Shown here one piece after another: positions 1 to 10,657 of a stretch of 64,000 bases of DNA. A program made the translations under genes and the position numbers. The notes below the pieces were generated by a model. The model saw only the letters and a list, made by a program, of their open reading frames with translations, was not told the origin of the DNA and made no database searches. The stretch is from Centropus unirufus. Lineage: Eukaryota; Chordata; Aves; Cuculiformes; Centropidae. Position 1 is the first letter of the stretch; every line of letters starts with the position of its first letter. The stretch is from positions 3,530,590 through 3,594,589 of the forward strand of contig VYZI01000021.1 of assembly GCA_013397695.1 (NCBI GenBank), read 5' to 3'.

Positions 1-1763
1 GTGGTGCTAGGCACACAGTGCTGAACCTCTCATGGAGGGGCTGCCATTTGGTAATTAATGTATCTTCCTTTTTTCAGTGATTTTTGTCCTGGAGAGAAAC
101 TGGGCAGAATGTAAGTCAAGATAGAAAATATTTCTTTCAAGTGAAGATAGCCCCTCTCCCCACTTCAAAGATCAGTCCTGTTCTACTTCTTTTATTTCAT
201 TCTTCCTATTAGTTTTTGACAGTCCGTGTATGGAGATATTTCTTGTCAAGATGAAAGTCACTTCTCTATCGCTTGCAGTGCTCTGTCAGTTCCTTTTAAG
301 GAGTTAAGCGCACTGGGAGTTAGTTGGAACAATGAACCCCACTCATTCTTGCAGCTGCCTGTAAAAACTTATTTTATTATTCTTATTTTGTGGAATAAAA
401 TTAGAGGGGTTTAGCTACTTTCCACAATTTGGCTTCATGGCTAGGTACAGTATCTAAAGCCCTATATCATGAATGTGTGAAACTGAGAAAATAATCCACA
501 GATATCTCAATATACCTAAGTCTTCTTACTTTAGTAGCAGAATTGGTTGAAGTTTAAAAAAAAATGTATGTATGTCAAACCTCGTGGGGCAGAGGTGAGA
601 GAACCACAGACTGTGGTGTGGTGTCCTACTTTCCCACTCTTCCAGCTCATGTTTCAATGGAAAGTAAGATTTGCATTCTGGACTGAGGTCTGCCCAGTTC
701 TGTGCAGCCCTGCAGCTCCACTGGAGAATTCATTTCCTACTCCTGTACAACCTCAGTTCTTATGAATTCAAACATAAAAGGGAAATTTTATTCGTGAGTG
801 ATCTTGCGGTTTTCCTTGTGTTGCCTAGAGGAGCACAAGATCAGTGAGCAATGCTTGATGACGCACACTGTACTCCTGTTCCTTGCTGTCCCTGCACCCC
901 AACAGCTAGAGATTGCCTACGTACATATCCATAACCAGTGATAAACACAAACCCTGTACTGAGAGGTGAGTATGCTCCTTCTGTTGCATTCAGAGAGCCC
1001 ACTTCGAAATGTTGAACAAGCAAGGGAAAGTGCATCGTGCATCCGCACATATGATGAAACTGGGAGATCAATATTTCAGCTAGGGTATTGTCTTCAAACT
1101 CCAGTGGATATTCATTATTCCTGCAATTTTCTATGCATAGTGTGCATATAATAGATACAAACAAAACACCATGTTATTAAAGCTGTATGTGGAGCAAGAA
1201 AAAGCATCACAGTACAATAAGGGCAAGAGGCGAAAGCAAAGGTATGTTCTGTTGCTTCCTTTGAGGAGAAGTAAAAGGAAAGGGGAGATTTAGCAGCTGT
1301 TCCTTGTGGCAGAAAATCATCCCTGATTGTCTGTGGAACAGAGGCATATGAGTGTCAAACAGATACCATAGATCCACAAAGATATATCCTGACCTGCACG
1401 CCTGCTGGATGCGCATGTCATGACTGTAATTTTGTCATGGTAAAAATGTCAAAAGTCAGGAAAACCTAGTAAAAATGAAAGAGAGAAAAGTCACTGGCAA
1501 GTTTTGAAGTAATCAAATGACCCTTGCAGACGTGGATCTCTCTAATCTAATTTTCTTAAGGTCTGAGGGGTGACTTATGTACCCTCTATTAGGTAGTATC
1601 TAACCCTTACCTCTTAGAGTCCTTGGGTACTCTGGGGTCTTTAGGAATCTCTTTGTGTTAGGTTGTGCTGTACCACCTCTAAGATCGTAATGGTAGGATA
1701 TGAAATTTCTATGCTGGAGTCCAACTAACTTGTTCCGATTAAACTCTTTGGTATTGTTACAAG
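1..1763. other. Non-coding AT-rich DNA, no gene seen
   Basis: I see no gene or recognisable mobile element here. Short open frames occur on both strands and overlap one another (for example around 841-1164), with no domain, signal peptide or repeat-derived motif. The sequence is ordinary AT-rich vertebrate DNA without microsatellites. Confidence 0.7.
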
Positions 1764-2387
1764 GTGCCTACAACCATTGTTCATTATCCTACAACCATAT
1801 TCTCTATTATTGTTGCACTCCTATTTAATACATATCCTCTAACTAAGAAAGGACACATTGATGGCTTGTCATTTGTTTTCATTTGTTCGGTTTTTTCTAA
1901 GAAATTTGGGAATAATCTTACTCCTGATTTTTATCCTAAGAGTGAGAATCAGATAAAATGTAAAATGCACAACTATGAGGCAAAAGAGGAAGGAATGTCC
2001 TGTGACTGTCTGTATATAATCTATCTCCTTTCTGACAAGAAAGCCGTCTTTTGTGATGTATCCTCAATATTCAAATGCATCCCTGAAGCTATTAGCCAGG
2101 CTAAATTACTTCTTAACTTGCAGTATATGTTATCTAAACAGGCCAATTTTGGGCTAGTATACATTAAAACCTCCCTTCACCCTCCTTGTCTGAACCAAAC
2201 TGGCCGTTTTTCAGGTTCAGATCAGATCACATCAATCTCCCCTCCAAACATGCCCCCAGCTTCCTTTTTCTCATGCCCTTCAGCTTCTCCCATTTGGGAG
2301 ATCAGGTGGCAAGTTGTCAGCAAAGCCCAGCTGCTGCTCATCTTGAAATTCACGCTCGCTCTGAGCTCCCCATTAGTTTTGCCCTAG
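1764..2387 (+). other. Unusually long open frame (207 codons), not recognised
   Basis: This ATG-initiated frame runs 207 codons to a TAG at 2385-2387 and is the longest in the window. The conceptual product has a hydrophobic start, a cysteine-containing middle and a serine/proline-rich end, but no domain, catalytic motif or repeat-derived signature I recognise. Assuming independent bases at about 40% GC, a frame this long would arise about 0.01 times in 64 kb, so it is statistically odd. Against a gene: there is no sign of codon bias, a second open frame overlaps it at 2186-2410, and I see no promoter or convincing splice context. It could be chance, part of a non-coding exon, or a decayed retroposed sequence. 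I do not assign a function. Confidence 0.2.
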
Positions 2388-3542
2388 AGAGTGGTGGTGT
2401 TTGCTGCTAACAGGGAAGCCCAGAGCCATCCACATTTCTGCCAGCTCTAGGACTTCAGAGGGCTGGAGGCTCTACTGTAACTAATAGGGAAGTCTGGAAG
2501 CAATGGGAGATTTGAACGTAGAGACACAGCCTGGGGCTTGAGCCAGTGGTCTGTCACTACCATTCCTCCTCATGCTGCTTCTAGAGATATAAAGTGGATG
2601 CTGCAACCGCAGATGAATAGACTCCTTGTATTGAAGCTATTGCCTCGGTGCAGACAGTGGCTGATAAAATGTATATTGAAGACAAAGGAACTGGAGAGAA
2701 AGAACCTGTTAAGAGTGACCTTGAAAATTTGACCTAGTGCATAAGGGAAGGGAAAGCACCAAATCAAGGGGACCACAAGCAAGTTTCCCTGTCAGAAGGC
2801 TACCCAGAAATGTGGAACGCCTCCTGTTTCGGGCACTGAAAACTGGAACAGAGCTGAAGTCTTCCCACACCATCCTGTGATGGAAGGGGATAACACCTGT
2901 TTTATTTTCCAAGAAGGCTCAGTTTTCCAAAGACTGGGGAACACTCTGTAGATAGCTTTTCAACGATAGTATTTTTGCATAATTGGGCAGAGTAACAATT
3001 GCTAAACTTTGAACAGCCCTTGTGAAAATTATCTATGTGAGATTCACCTGTAGCTGTGAACAGTGTCTGACCAAGAAACTAGTTAGTGAGAATAACCCAC
3101 TATTTTGATTCTTTTTTTCCCTAGGTATTTGTAAAACTGATCCCTTCACTTGGTCAAAATGAGTACTGTGATACAATAACTTATGTGAGAATGATTAACA
3201 AATAAATGAAAATTTACAGTTCGAAGATTGATTTCCTATGAATATTCTTCTATCATACAAGTGTTCTCTGGAGAGTATTTGCCAATTGCCTCTGTGTCCT
3301 CTGGATAAGGAGAAGATGATGGGTTTTTGGTAGTGATATTTTTATTTTGAATGTGAATCTTAGATTTCTTCTTAGTGTGTCAAAACAGGAAAGAAAAGTC
3401 TAAGTAACCTTTCACCACAGTAATAAATTTTACTGCCAATGTAATAATTATAGCTGAATTTTCTACACACAGTCAGTACTTCTCTGTATTTACTCATAGG
3501 GTCTACTTCCCTCAAGCCAGTTATGGACTAGTTCAAAAATAC
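2388..3542. other. Non-coding DNA, no gene seen
   Basis: The first few hundred bases are slightly more GC-rich; the rest is AT-rich unique sequence. I find no repeat boundary, RNA gene or coding signal. Confidence 0.65.
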
Positions 3543-3591
3543 CACTTAGTGGAGTTAGTGCTGATTAGCACTGATGTAACTGAATAGAACC
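3543..3591. repeat. Half-copy of a dispersed amniote-type repeat
   Basis: The segment carries TTAGTGGAGTTAGTGCTGAT followed by CACTGATGTAACTGAATAGA. These match, with substitutions, the order of words I recall from a dispersed repeat common in bird, turtle and crocodile DNA (a TCAATGGAGTTACTC block, then CACCAGTGTAACTGAGA). Only one arm of the usual inverted structure is visible. The assignment is from memory of the motif and I give no database name. Confidence 0.4.
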
Positions 3592-5004
3592 ACACTTTTG
3601 TAGTACATTCAGTTCAAAAACTTCACTTTCTTTTGAAAATCCTTTGAAAGATCTGCTTATGTGACAGAAACTAGAAATTCTCATTCCTTATAACCAAAAT
3701 CTGCTTTGAAATCTTTCCTCATCCTTCTCTCCCCCATTACCCCCAGTCCTTCTTTGTCCCTCTTCTTGTGGCTGTAAGCTAGCAGCGATGACCTTGCTAT
3801 CTTGCTGTAGAAGTCAAGATGAAGTCAAAAGTTCTGAGTTCCCACTCCTCACTCTCCTTGATTAACTTCACCTTTTTCCCCTGCAGAAACCTGATTTTCG
3901 TTGTCGTATAGAAGGTGTCTATTGAAATAGGACATCAGCTTTGCATTTTTACACTTTTACTTAATCATTAATCTGAGTTACAGATGCAAGTGATCCAGTC
4001 ACTTTCATGTTTGTATTTCGTGCTCTTCCTCTTGCGCACCACTGTCACTTTGATCCTGTGATAGTCCCTGTAAACTAGAAAAAAATATTGGCTGAGAGTG
4101 TGTAAATCCTTATGAAGAGAAGGTGATGAAGGACTTGGTTAATGCTGCTACAGTGGTAGAATGAGAAGAGGTCAGGCAGACAAAGTGCTCTACCAGCATA
4201 GCTAGCGTGAACTAGACAGGGAAGTTAAAATGCACTTCCATCTCTTCCCATCAAGGTGGAAAAGGCTTTTCTGCTCATGTTCTATTGCCACTGTCAGTGA
4301 AAAATGGTAAATGTATATGTCTGCATTCCTCCAATGTGAGTTGTACACTTCAGATATTTTTTTGGTCTGTAATATAAATTAATGCCCCAGAAGATAATAC
4401 ATGAAACTGTCAAAACCATTTGATGACAAGATCTTCTTTCCAGTCTTTGACTAATGAGTCTCAAGGGGTGAAAATGTCACACTTGGAAAGGCAATCACTG
4501 ATTTCAGACAATTCTTTTCCTGCTGTAAAACTGTCCATCTGTCTACTGAAGACAATGTCACTTGAAGTGACTTCTCTAAGTCTGGATTTATTAAGCCAAG
4601 ACATTTTTGTAAATTGATCTTGTAATACAGAAATAAATTTTTAGTTTCTTCTTTTATTATTATAAGTGATAAGAAACTTCAAGATAAATTTATAACACTA
4701 TCCTGTTGAATTAGAGAAAAAATTAGATTTAGTGTTATGGTAGCTTGAGGATTATTTCTTGTAATTTTTCCATTTGTGGACAAGTTTGCCACTGACAATG
4801 ATGTATTTGGAGCTTTGAGGATTTCCTTGAACTATGGTGGAATTTATAGATAATCTGCATGAGATTAAGCATACCTCAGAGTGCTGCAGAATTTACTTTA
4901 TGCCTCAAATTCCTACTTAAGCCCTGGCCAATCTAAATATTGATATGGGGAAAGTAAACCAAAAGTACCAGTTCCCAAAGTAGTTCTTGGAAGTCTCTAT
5001 AAAC
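3592..5004. other. Non-coding AT-rich DNA, no gene seen
   Basis: Unique sequence with a short pyrimidine-rich patch near 3718-3770. No coding, RNA or mobile-element signal found. Confidence 0.65.
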
Positions 5005-5030
5005 CTTTAACTTTGTTAACAAAGTTAAAG
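5005..5030. repeat. Perfect 26-bp palindrome centred on GTTAAC
   Basis: The 13-base left arm CTTTAACTTTGTT is followed immediately by its exact reverse complement AACAAAGTTAAAG, with no spacer, centred between 5017 and 5018. After one mismatched pair, two further outer pairs also match (5002-5003 with 5032-5033). A perfect 26-bp palindrome is expected about 0.001 times in random DNA of this size. The centre GTTAAC resembles a half-site for HNF1-type homeodomain factors, but function is inference. It could form a hairpin or cruciform. Confidence 0.9.
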
Positions 5031-5122
5031 TTTGCTAAACTTTCAGTGATAGTGACCTGTATGTAACACCGTATATCCCACAAAGTTCCATGGTTTTGGG
5101 TTTTTCCTGAACGCTCTGACTG

Positions 5123-5231
5123 TAAAAAAAAATCGAAACAACAAAAAAAAGCCCCAAAACCAAACAAAACCAAAAAAACCAAGCTCACCCAAGCAAGTAG
5201 AAAAAAACCCAAACCAAATAAAAAAAACCAA
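5123..5231. repeat. A-rich low-complexity tract of AAACC-like words
   Basis: Long A runs are separated by CC, CCC or GCCCC, giving irregular AAACC/AAAACC units. The complementary strand reads as an apparent Phe/Leu/Gly-rich hydrophobic frame, which is an artefact of the low complexity. Related tracts occur near 27655-27700 and, in T-rich orientation, at 21918-21978. Confidence 0.85.
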
Positions 5232-6367
5232 GCGCGCAATCTATCTCTTTTATTGATGTATATATCTCTTGAGTGCATGCAGACTGATATAATGGATTAC
5301 CTCTTCAAACTCTGCATTTTCCTTTCTCTCAGTCTTCTCTTACAGGTTAGAGTTCAGTACCAACGTAAAAGGCAAGAAGGGCCCATGGCATATGCTTAGA
5401 CTCGGAGGGATGCTTTTTCTTGGTGCAAAGTTTGCCAAAACAGGTCCTCGATTTGCAGATATTCACTATGATGAGTTCTGGGCTGTGTTTGTCTCATTCA
5501 CATTTGAACCACAGAGGGGCAAAGAGTCTCAACTCTTAAGTATTGGTTTATTGTTATTGTCCTTGTAAGTGCAAGACTTTGTAGGACAGCACACTGCATA
5601 CAGTAAAGATCTGGTCCATGGCTTGTGGTCTCAGGCACCACCACAATGCACATAATAAGAACACTAGATCAGTGAAAGTGCGGGAAGATGATTATTCTTT
5701 TTACCCCCTGACTACAGCTTCTCAATCAGGAGGCGAGCCATTTCTGCTGAAATAAATGCTAAATTACTTGACTTTGCATGTTGTAGTTGGTATGTGTTGA
5801 AGTCTGAAAATTATATTTTTGTGCAGAATATAATGTCAGTTTCCCAGTAATGATCTCCTGAAAGTCTTCATTTATACAGGAAAATTATTTTACGGCTTTT
5901 AAAGGAAGCTGTTGCATTTATGGATTCTGGCAACTTAAATCCACCATTAATGGGAGAGAAAAAGCAATAGTCAGATTAATATACTTTTTCCTCTGTGCAT
6001 TATGCTGTTTACCTAATCACAAGTTCATGGAGAAAGATAATTCAGGAGAAAATGTATCACATGAATTTTGGATGACAGGCTGCCTTCCCATAACTGGCTA
6101 ACTAACATTAATTCTGAAACTGTATTTCTTGATGGGAATGGTCTATAAAAAGTGTGTGTGATCAAAGCATTGCTTGTTATGGTCTAGCTGACACCTTTCT
6201 CAAGATCCTGGAGGGGTAATCATAGGCACTTGGCAATAATGGTGTAAGCCCAGCCTGGACAACGTACTCCTTCCTTGTGCCTGCTAATGAGACACATCCA
6301 GTCCTCATTTCTGTCTTTGTGTTAAAGGTGTGAGCTGATCATAGTTATGACATGTAATACACTGAAG
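5232..6367. other. Non-coding DNA, no gene seen
   Basis: Unique AT-rich sequence; no gene, RNA or transposon signal recognised. Confidence 0.65.
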
Positions 6368-6468
6368 GGGCCTGATGCTGCAAACTTTTGCTTGTGGGGA
6401 GGGGTCCACTGACTCATCAAAATTGACTTTACCTGTGCTCATATAAATAATAGTTTCAGGATTGGCCC
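6368..6468. repeat. Degenerate hairpin-type dispersed repeat
   Basis: The left end GGGCCTGATGCTGCAAAC is nearly complementary to the right end GTTTCAGGATTGGCCC, giving terminal inverted arms about 100 bases apart. Between them lie AAAATTGACTTTACC and TGTGCTCATATAA. The layout matches the ancient amniote repeat I recall, in which GGGCCTGATCCTGCAAA and GCAGGATTGGGCCC flank a TTGACTTCAATGG core. Several tens of percent divergence suggests great age. The family name is not known to me. Confidence 0.55.
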
Positions 6469-8819
6469 AGTGTTTGCAAGAGACAGGACTTGCTAGTCAT
6501 CCAAGTTTGTGGTAGCCATTTTCCTATTTAAAGAAAAATATCATTCTCTTTTCCTCCCTGAAGTAATACCTTGATATAGTTGTTTTCTAAAGCGACTGAA
6601 AGTTGTGCCATTTAAAACAATCACTGACTGTTGCCTTGCCTTAGATAGAAAGGAGCTGATACAGTATATTTTGATACCCTTGATCTTTTTATATCTACTT
6701 GAAAACTTTTAATGCTGTGGCTAAAGGGGAAACAGACAAAGGATTGAAAAATGAATTAAGGACTTTTTTTGACAAACTTGAGTGAGTGCATTGCACCTGA
6801 CAATTTAGTCCTCAAAATACATGGTTGATTAGAAATAATTTTTGTGTAGAGGTGAGTTCTTTATGACTAATAAACCAGCCTTGTCTATGCTTGTATGCAC
6901 ACGTGTGTAGTGTTGTTTAAACATCATCTAAAATATGATAAGCAGTGAATAAATTAAGAATCTGTTTGTTAAACTGTACATATATTTAAACACAAAATTA
7001 AGTTGTGTATCTTTTGTTGAGATTAAATATGGAAATATTTTTATCAAGTAAGCATAGGATCTTCTGTTCCCCCACCTCTTTTCAATACAATCTTTCTAAT
7101 GCTGATTTTTTTTGCCCTTCATTGACATTTCTTTCAGAAAAAGCATGGATACTTGTCCATGCCTATACCCCTTGACATGCACCTTCATTTCTGAGTTCTG
7201 TTCAGCTTCTTACCTATAACCCCGGGCATTGCTGTCTGCTCAATAGTTTCCAACCCCTGTAAAGAAGAAACAACATGACGTATTACTTTTTAAACATAAA
7301 CCACACATGACTAAGACCCAATAATTCTCTTGGTCCTGCTAGGATGCTGAATGATTAAGTCTGACATCAGTCAGTGCCAGTAGTGTATTTTTGATAAACC
7401 ACAGTTGTCTGCTGCATACTCCAACATCTGTATTTTTCACACCAGAGGCATCTGTCTTGTTCAAGAAAATGAGAGACATGTAGCACACTGCTTGTGCAAG
7501 TAGTAAAACTGATAGAAACTGTACCAGTTATCATTCTACATAGAGCTCCTTTCTTCAGTGATAACAAATGACATATTTGGACCACTTTTTATAGAAACCA
7601 TTGCAGAGAACATACCTCTGTGCCTACTATGAAACTTGTAGAACTTGATCTTCAGATCCAATGGCATCTACAAGTGGCAGAAACCAGCCCAAGAATTTAT
7701 TAAGTTTGCCATTGTTACTTATCATTATATAAAAAATATTTCCTTCTTCACATACAAATATATTCTTACATCTTTAGAAATGTAGTCTACTGAAGAAGGT
7801 CTCAGAAGTCTGTGTTCTTTGGAAATAACCCAAATGGCTTTATCATGGCATAAAACTTCTATACTGTCAATATCTATTTAAAAATGTAAATTTGACCCTG
7901 GTTCCTTACTAGTGATGTAGGAAGAATTGTATTTATCGATAACAGAAATGAAGTTGAAATAGTATTCTTTGTGAAAATCATAATTCAAATAATGATGATT
8001 TTGTTCACATTTTCTGTCCACAAGTACAAAGTTACAATAGTCAGGAGCCAGGTATCTCTCTCAATGTCCTTCATGTACACAGTAGCAACTCTTTTTTTTT
8101 TTCCCAGACAATCTCATTGCTTTTTGATATTTATATTTTAAAAAATTGTTAGTATTTAATAATCCTAATCCATCTTAATTTAGAACAGACTTCCAATGTG
8201 TAGTCCTGGAACAAAGGTGAGAAAGAAGAGGTGCTAATCTAATATTCTTGCGCTAGTAAAAGCAGAATGGAGGCAAAAAGGAAAGATTTCTTATTTTAAA
8301 GCTAAAACCAAAAAGTCATGATGCTGTGACTTGGCAATATTACCTCTAGCTGTGCATTTGCAGCTGGTATTTAGCAGCGTCAGCATTTTATCTCTAAAGA
8401 AGATTGTGGAAAGCGGCCTTTTTCAGGTTTTACTGTGAAGGGAATGTTTGACTTTGGTCACAGTTAAAATGACAGCGTACATGGTAGACAAAGCACTGCA
8501 GATAGTTAGAAAAGGCAAACGCTTAGGACTATGTTCTTTAATGGATCAGTTAATTCTCCAGAATATTTACTGGGAGAAGCCCGAAAACGGTTAAGGAGCT
8601 GCTATAAGAAAGGCTAAAAATGATAGACTGGAAGAAAAAGAGGTAGTAAAAATTGAAGGATATAAAAAAGCAGAGGAATGTGGCTGGGGAATAATAAAAT
8701 AAGAGAGAGAAGTTAAACCAGTGACCCTTGTCGGCAGTGAAAAGCGGGAGATTAGAAAATGTTTCATGCTAATTTCCATGGAGATTTCTTTAATTTATCG
8801 AAAATTACTTTCTTCTGCT
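6469..8819. other. Non-coding AT-rich DNA, no gene seen
   Basis: Unique sequence with frequent T- and A-rich stretches and a T run near 8092-8102. No exon, RNA gene or mobile element is recognised. Confidence 0.65.
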
Positions 8820-9140
8820 TTGATTTGTCCAACTGCCTGCCCCCTCGCAGCTTTTTCGGGGTGGTCCTACCCGTCACGCCATGCTGAATATGGGCCTCAT
8901 TTGCCCCCACACTGGGCCAAAGCGTCGTGAGATTACTGAAGCGTCTCTGACGTCTCTATCAGCTTGTGCCACCACAATGCCCTATTCCCTTTTTTTCCCT
9001 TCTCTCTCTCTCTCCTTTCCCCTCCATAACAGAGTCTTAGGATTCCTGTCACATGATGGCTTCATCGGGGGCCCCTTGCTGAAGCGTTTTCACTTTTCTC
9101 CTTATCCGTTCAGCTTGGTTCTTTCTGCTGCCTGGCATAT
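8820..9140. other. GC-richer, CpG-containing patch with polypyrimidine tract
   Basis: Compared with its flanks this segment is visibly richer in G+C and CpG (CGTCACGCC, AAGCGTCGTGAG, TGACGTCTC, ATCGGGGGCC). A pyrimidine tract at about 8985-9025 is followed by CCATAACAG, with the AG at 9031-9032, which is a good splice-acceptor context on the plus strand. A 131-codon open frame (8881-9276) runs across the putative acceptor, but its translation is not recognised. It could be an enhancer, a remnant CpG cluster or a non-coding exon; none is proven. Confidence 0.35.
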
Positions 9141-10625
9141 CAAAGGAGATTTGTGGGTCATTGAGCCATGGACGCAGAATATAAAGTCATCAGCCTGCCT
9201 GGCAGCATCAAAACAACAAAAAAACCCCCAGCCATCATTTACCATCTTCATCCTTCAAGTGGCAGGAGATTGTTAGTCTCTCTTACAAATGTGTATTGAA
9301 AGCATTTAATTTCTAAAGGATAATCAGGATGTAGAGGTACCAGCTAAAAGACCTTAAATATTACAGCTCCTTATAGGGCACTTCGGATTATAGCATGATG
9401 TAGTAAGATGAAGAAGCTGCTTATATCTCTGATTTTAAAGACACAGGATAACATTAATGACAAGCTGGTATCTTTGCAGAATAATAAACTAATTTGCCTA
9501 ACATCTCCAACCTTGTCACAGAAAATAAATGGATATATTTGACTGCAAGCATTCTGGGCCAGTGGAAATTGATATCACTTTTTCAGTCTAGTCTAGTTGA
9601 GGATTTGATCCTGATTTTTTATTTGGGGAAGCAAAGAAAGATGCATTACAGTAATGTTTCCAAATGTAGCTGTTGCCAGCATTTGAATAATCTCTGCCCA
9701 GTCCCTCTCTGGGCACCGGGGCTATTTAGCACTCACGTGGGTGAGTGGTCATGGTAGGAACGCCAGGACTGATTCTGTACCTCATCAAATATCCTAAGCG
9801 TTACAGGGCATGATGGCACCCAGTACTTGCAAAAGGTGAGGAGTACAATACAGCAGCAAGGTTAGAAATATCTCTCTTGAAATGTCCATTGGACTTCAAT
9901 TAGAAACAGGTTCATTTGAAGTGGCTTGGAACTGTTGGGGGCTCTAAGCACCTTTTAAAATGAGTTCTCATTAGTCTCTTCAAAATCAGGCTTTAAACCA
10001 TAGCCTTAAATGTCTCCCTCTGTTCCCTCTGGACAGTGAACTTGCATATTAAAGACCTTCTTTATCCTGTAACTAAGCCTGCTATGTATTCTGCTAGGCT
10101 TAAGGCTATCACTGCAAGGTGACTCACCTAGATCGATTGATTTACCAGGAGGTATTGTGGTCTGGGGCAATGGAGATTTGGCTTCGTCTGCTGAAGGCAC
10201 ACACGACAGTATGACCTCTGTAAGGTCCTAGGGAAAAAATCCTGAGGGAAGGTGGGTAATGGACGATGCCACAAACATTGGAGTGAAAGTCAGAGTGATA
10301 CCAGGAATTCATGATGGCTGGCAAACAAATTCTGACAAACGACAGATACCGCGTCCCTTCTAACCATAGCTTTGTGTATACTTGACAGGGGGGAATATGG
10401 GCAATTCTCCCAAAATCCCAGAGCAGGAAAGTGTATGTAGAAATGTAGTCCAGACCCACAACCTGTATGCTAGATTCAGTACTATTGTGATGTGTCTCCT
10501 ACCATTTTAAATATTTATCACATCTTTTAAATAGGTTTACCTCTTATGTCTTCATCTATGCAGCGAAGTACCCTAATATATAACTACATCTCTTTATATT
10601 TCCTATATAAATAAAACTCGTGTGA
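9141..10625. other. Non-coding DNA, no gene seen
   Basis: Unique sequence including a short A-rich/C-rich stretch near 9210-9230. Open frames near 10006-10459 overlap on the minus strand in different phases and have no recognisable product. Confidence 0.6.

Positions 10626-10657
<32 letters not shown>
10626..10657. repeat. Compound (CT)n(AT)n microsatellite
   Basis: An uninterrupted CT-dinucleotide run (10626-10643) passes directly into an AT-dinucleotide run (10643-10657). It is a simple sequence repeat and probably length-polymorphic. Confidence 0.97.

Noticed and set aside
4997..5278. Apparent hydrophobic membrane protein on the minus strand
   Set aside because: The Phe/Leu/Gly-rich product is a translation of the AAACC low-complexity tract.
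8881..9276. 131-codon frame in the GC-richer patch
   Set aside because: Fewer stops are expected in GC-rich DNA, and the translation crosses the polypyrimidine tract and resembles nothing known.
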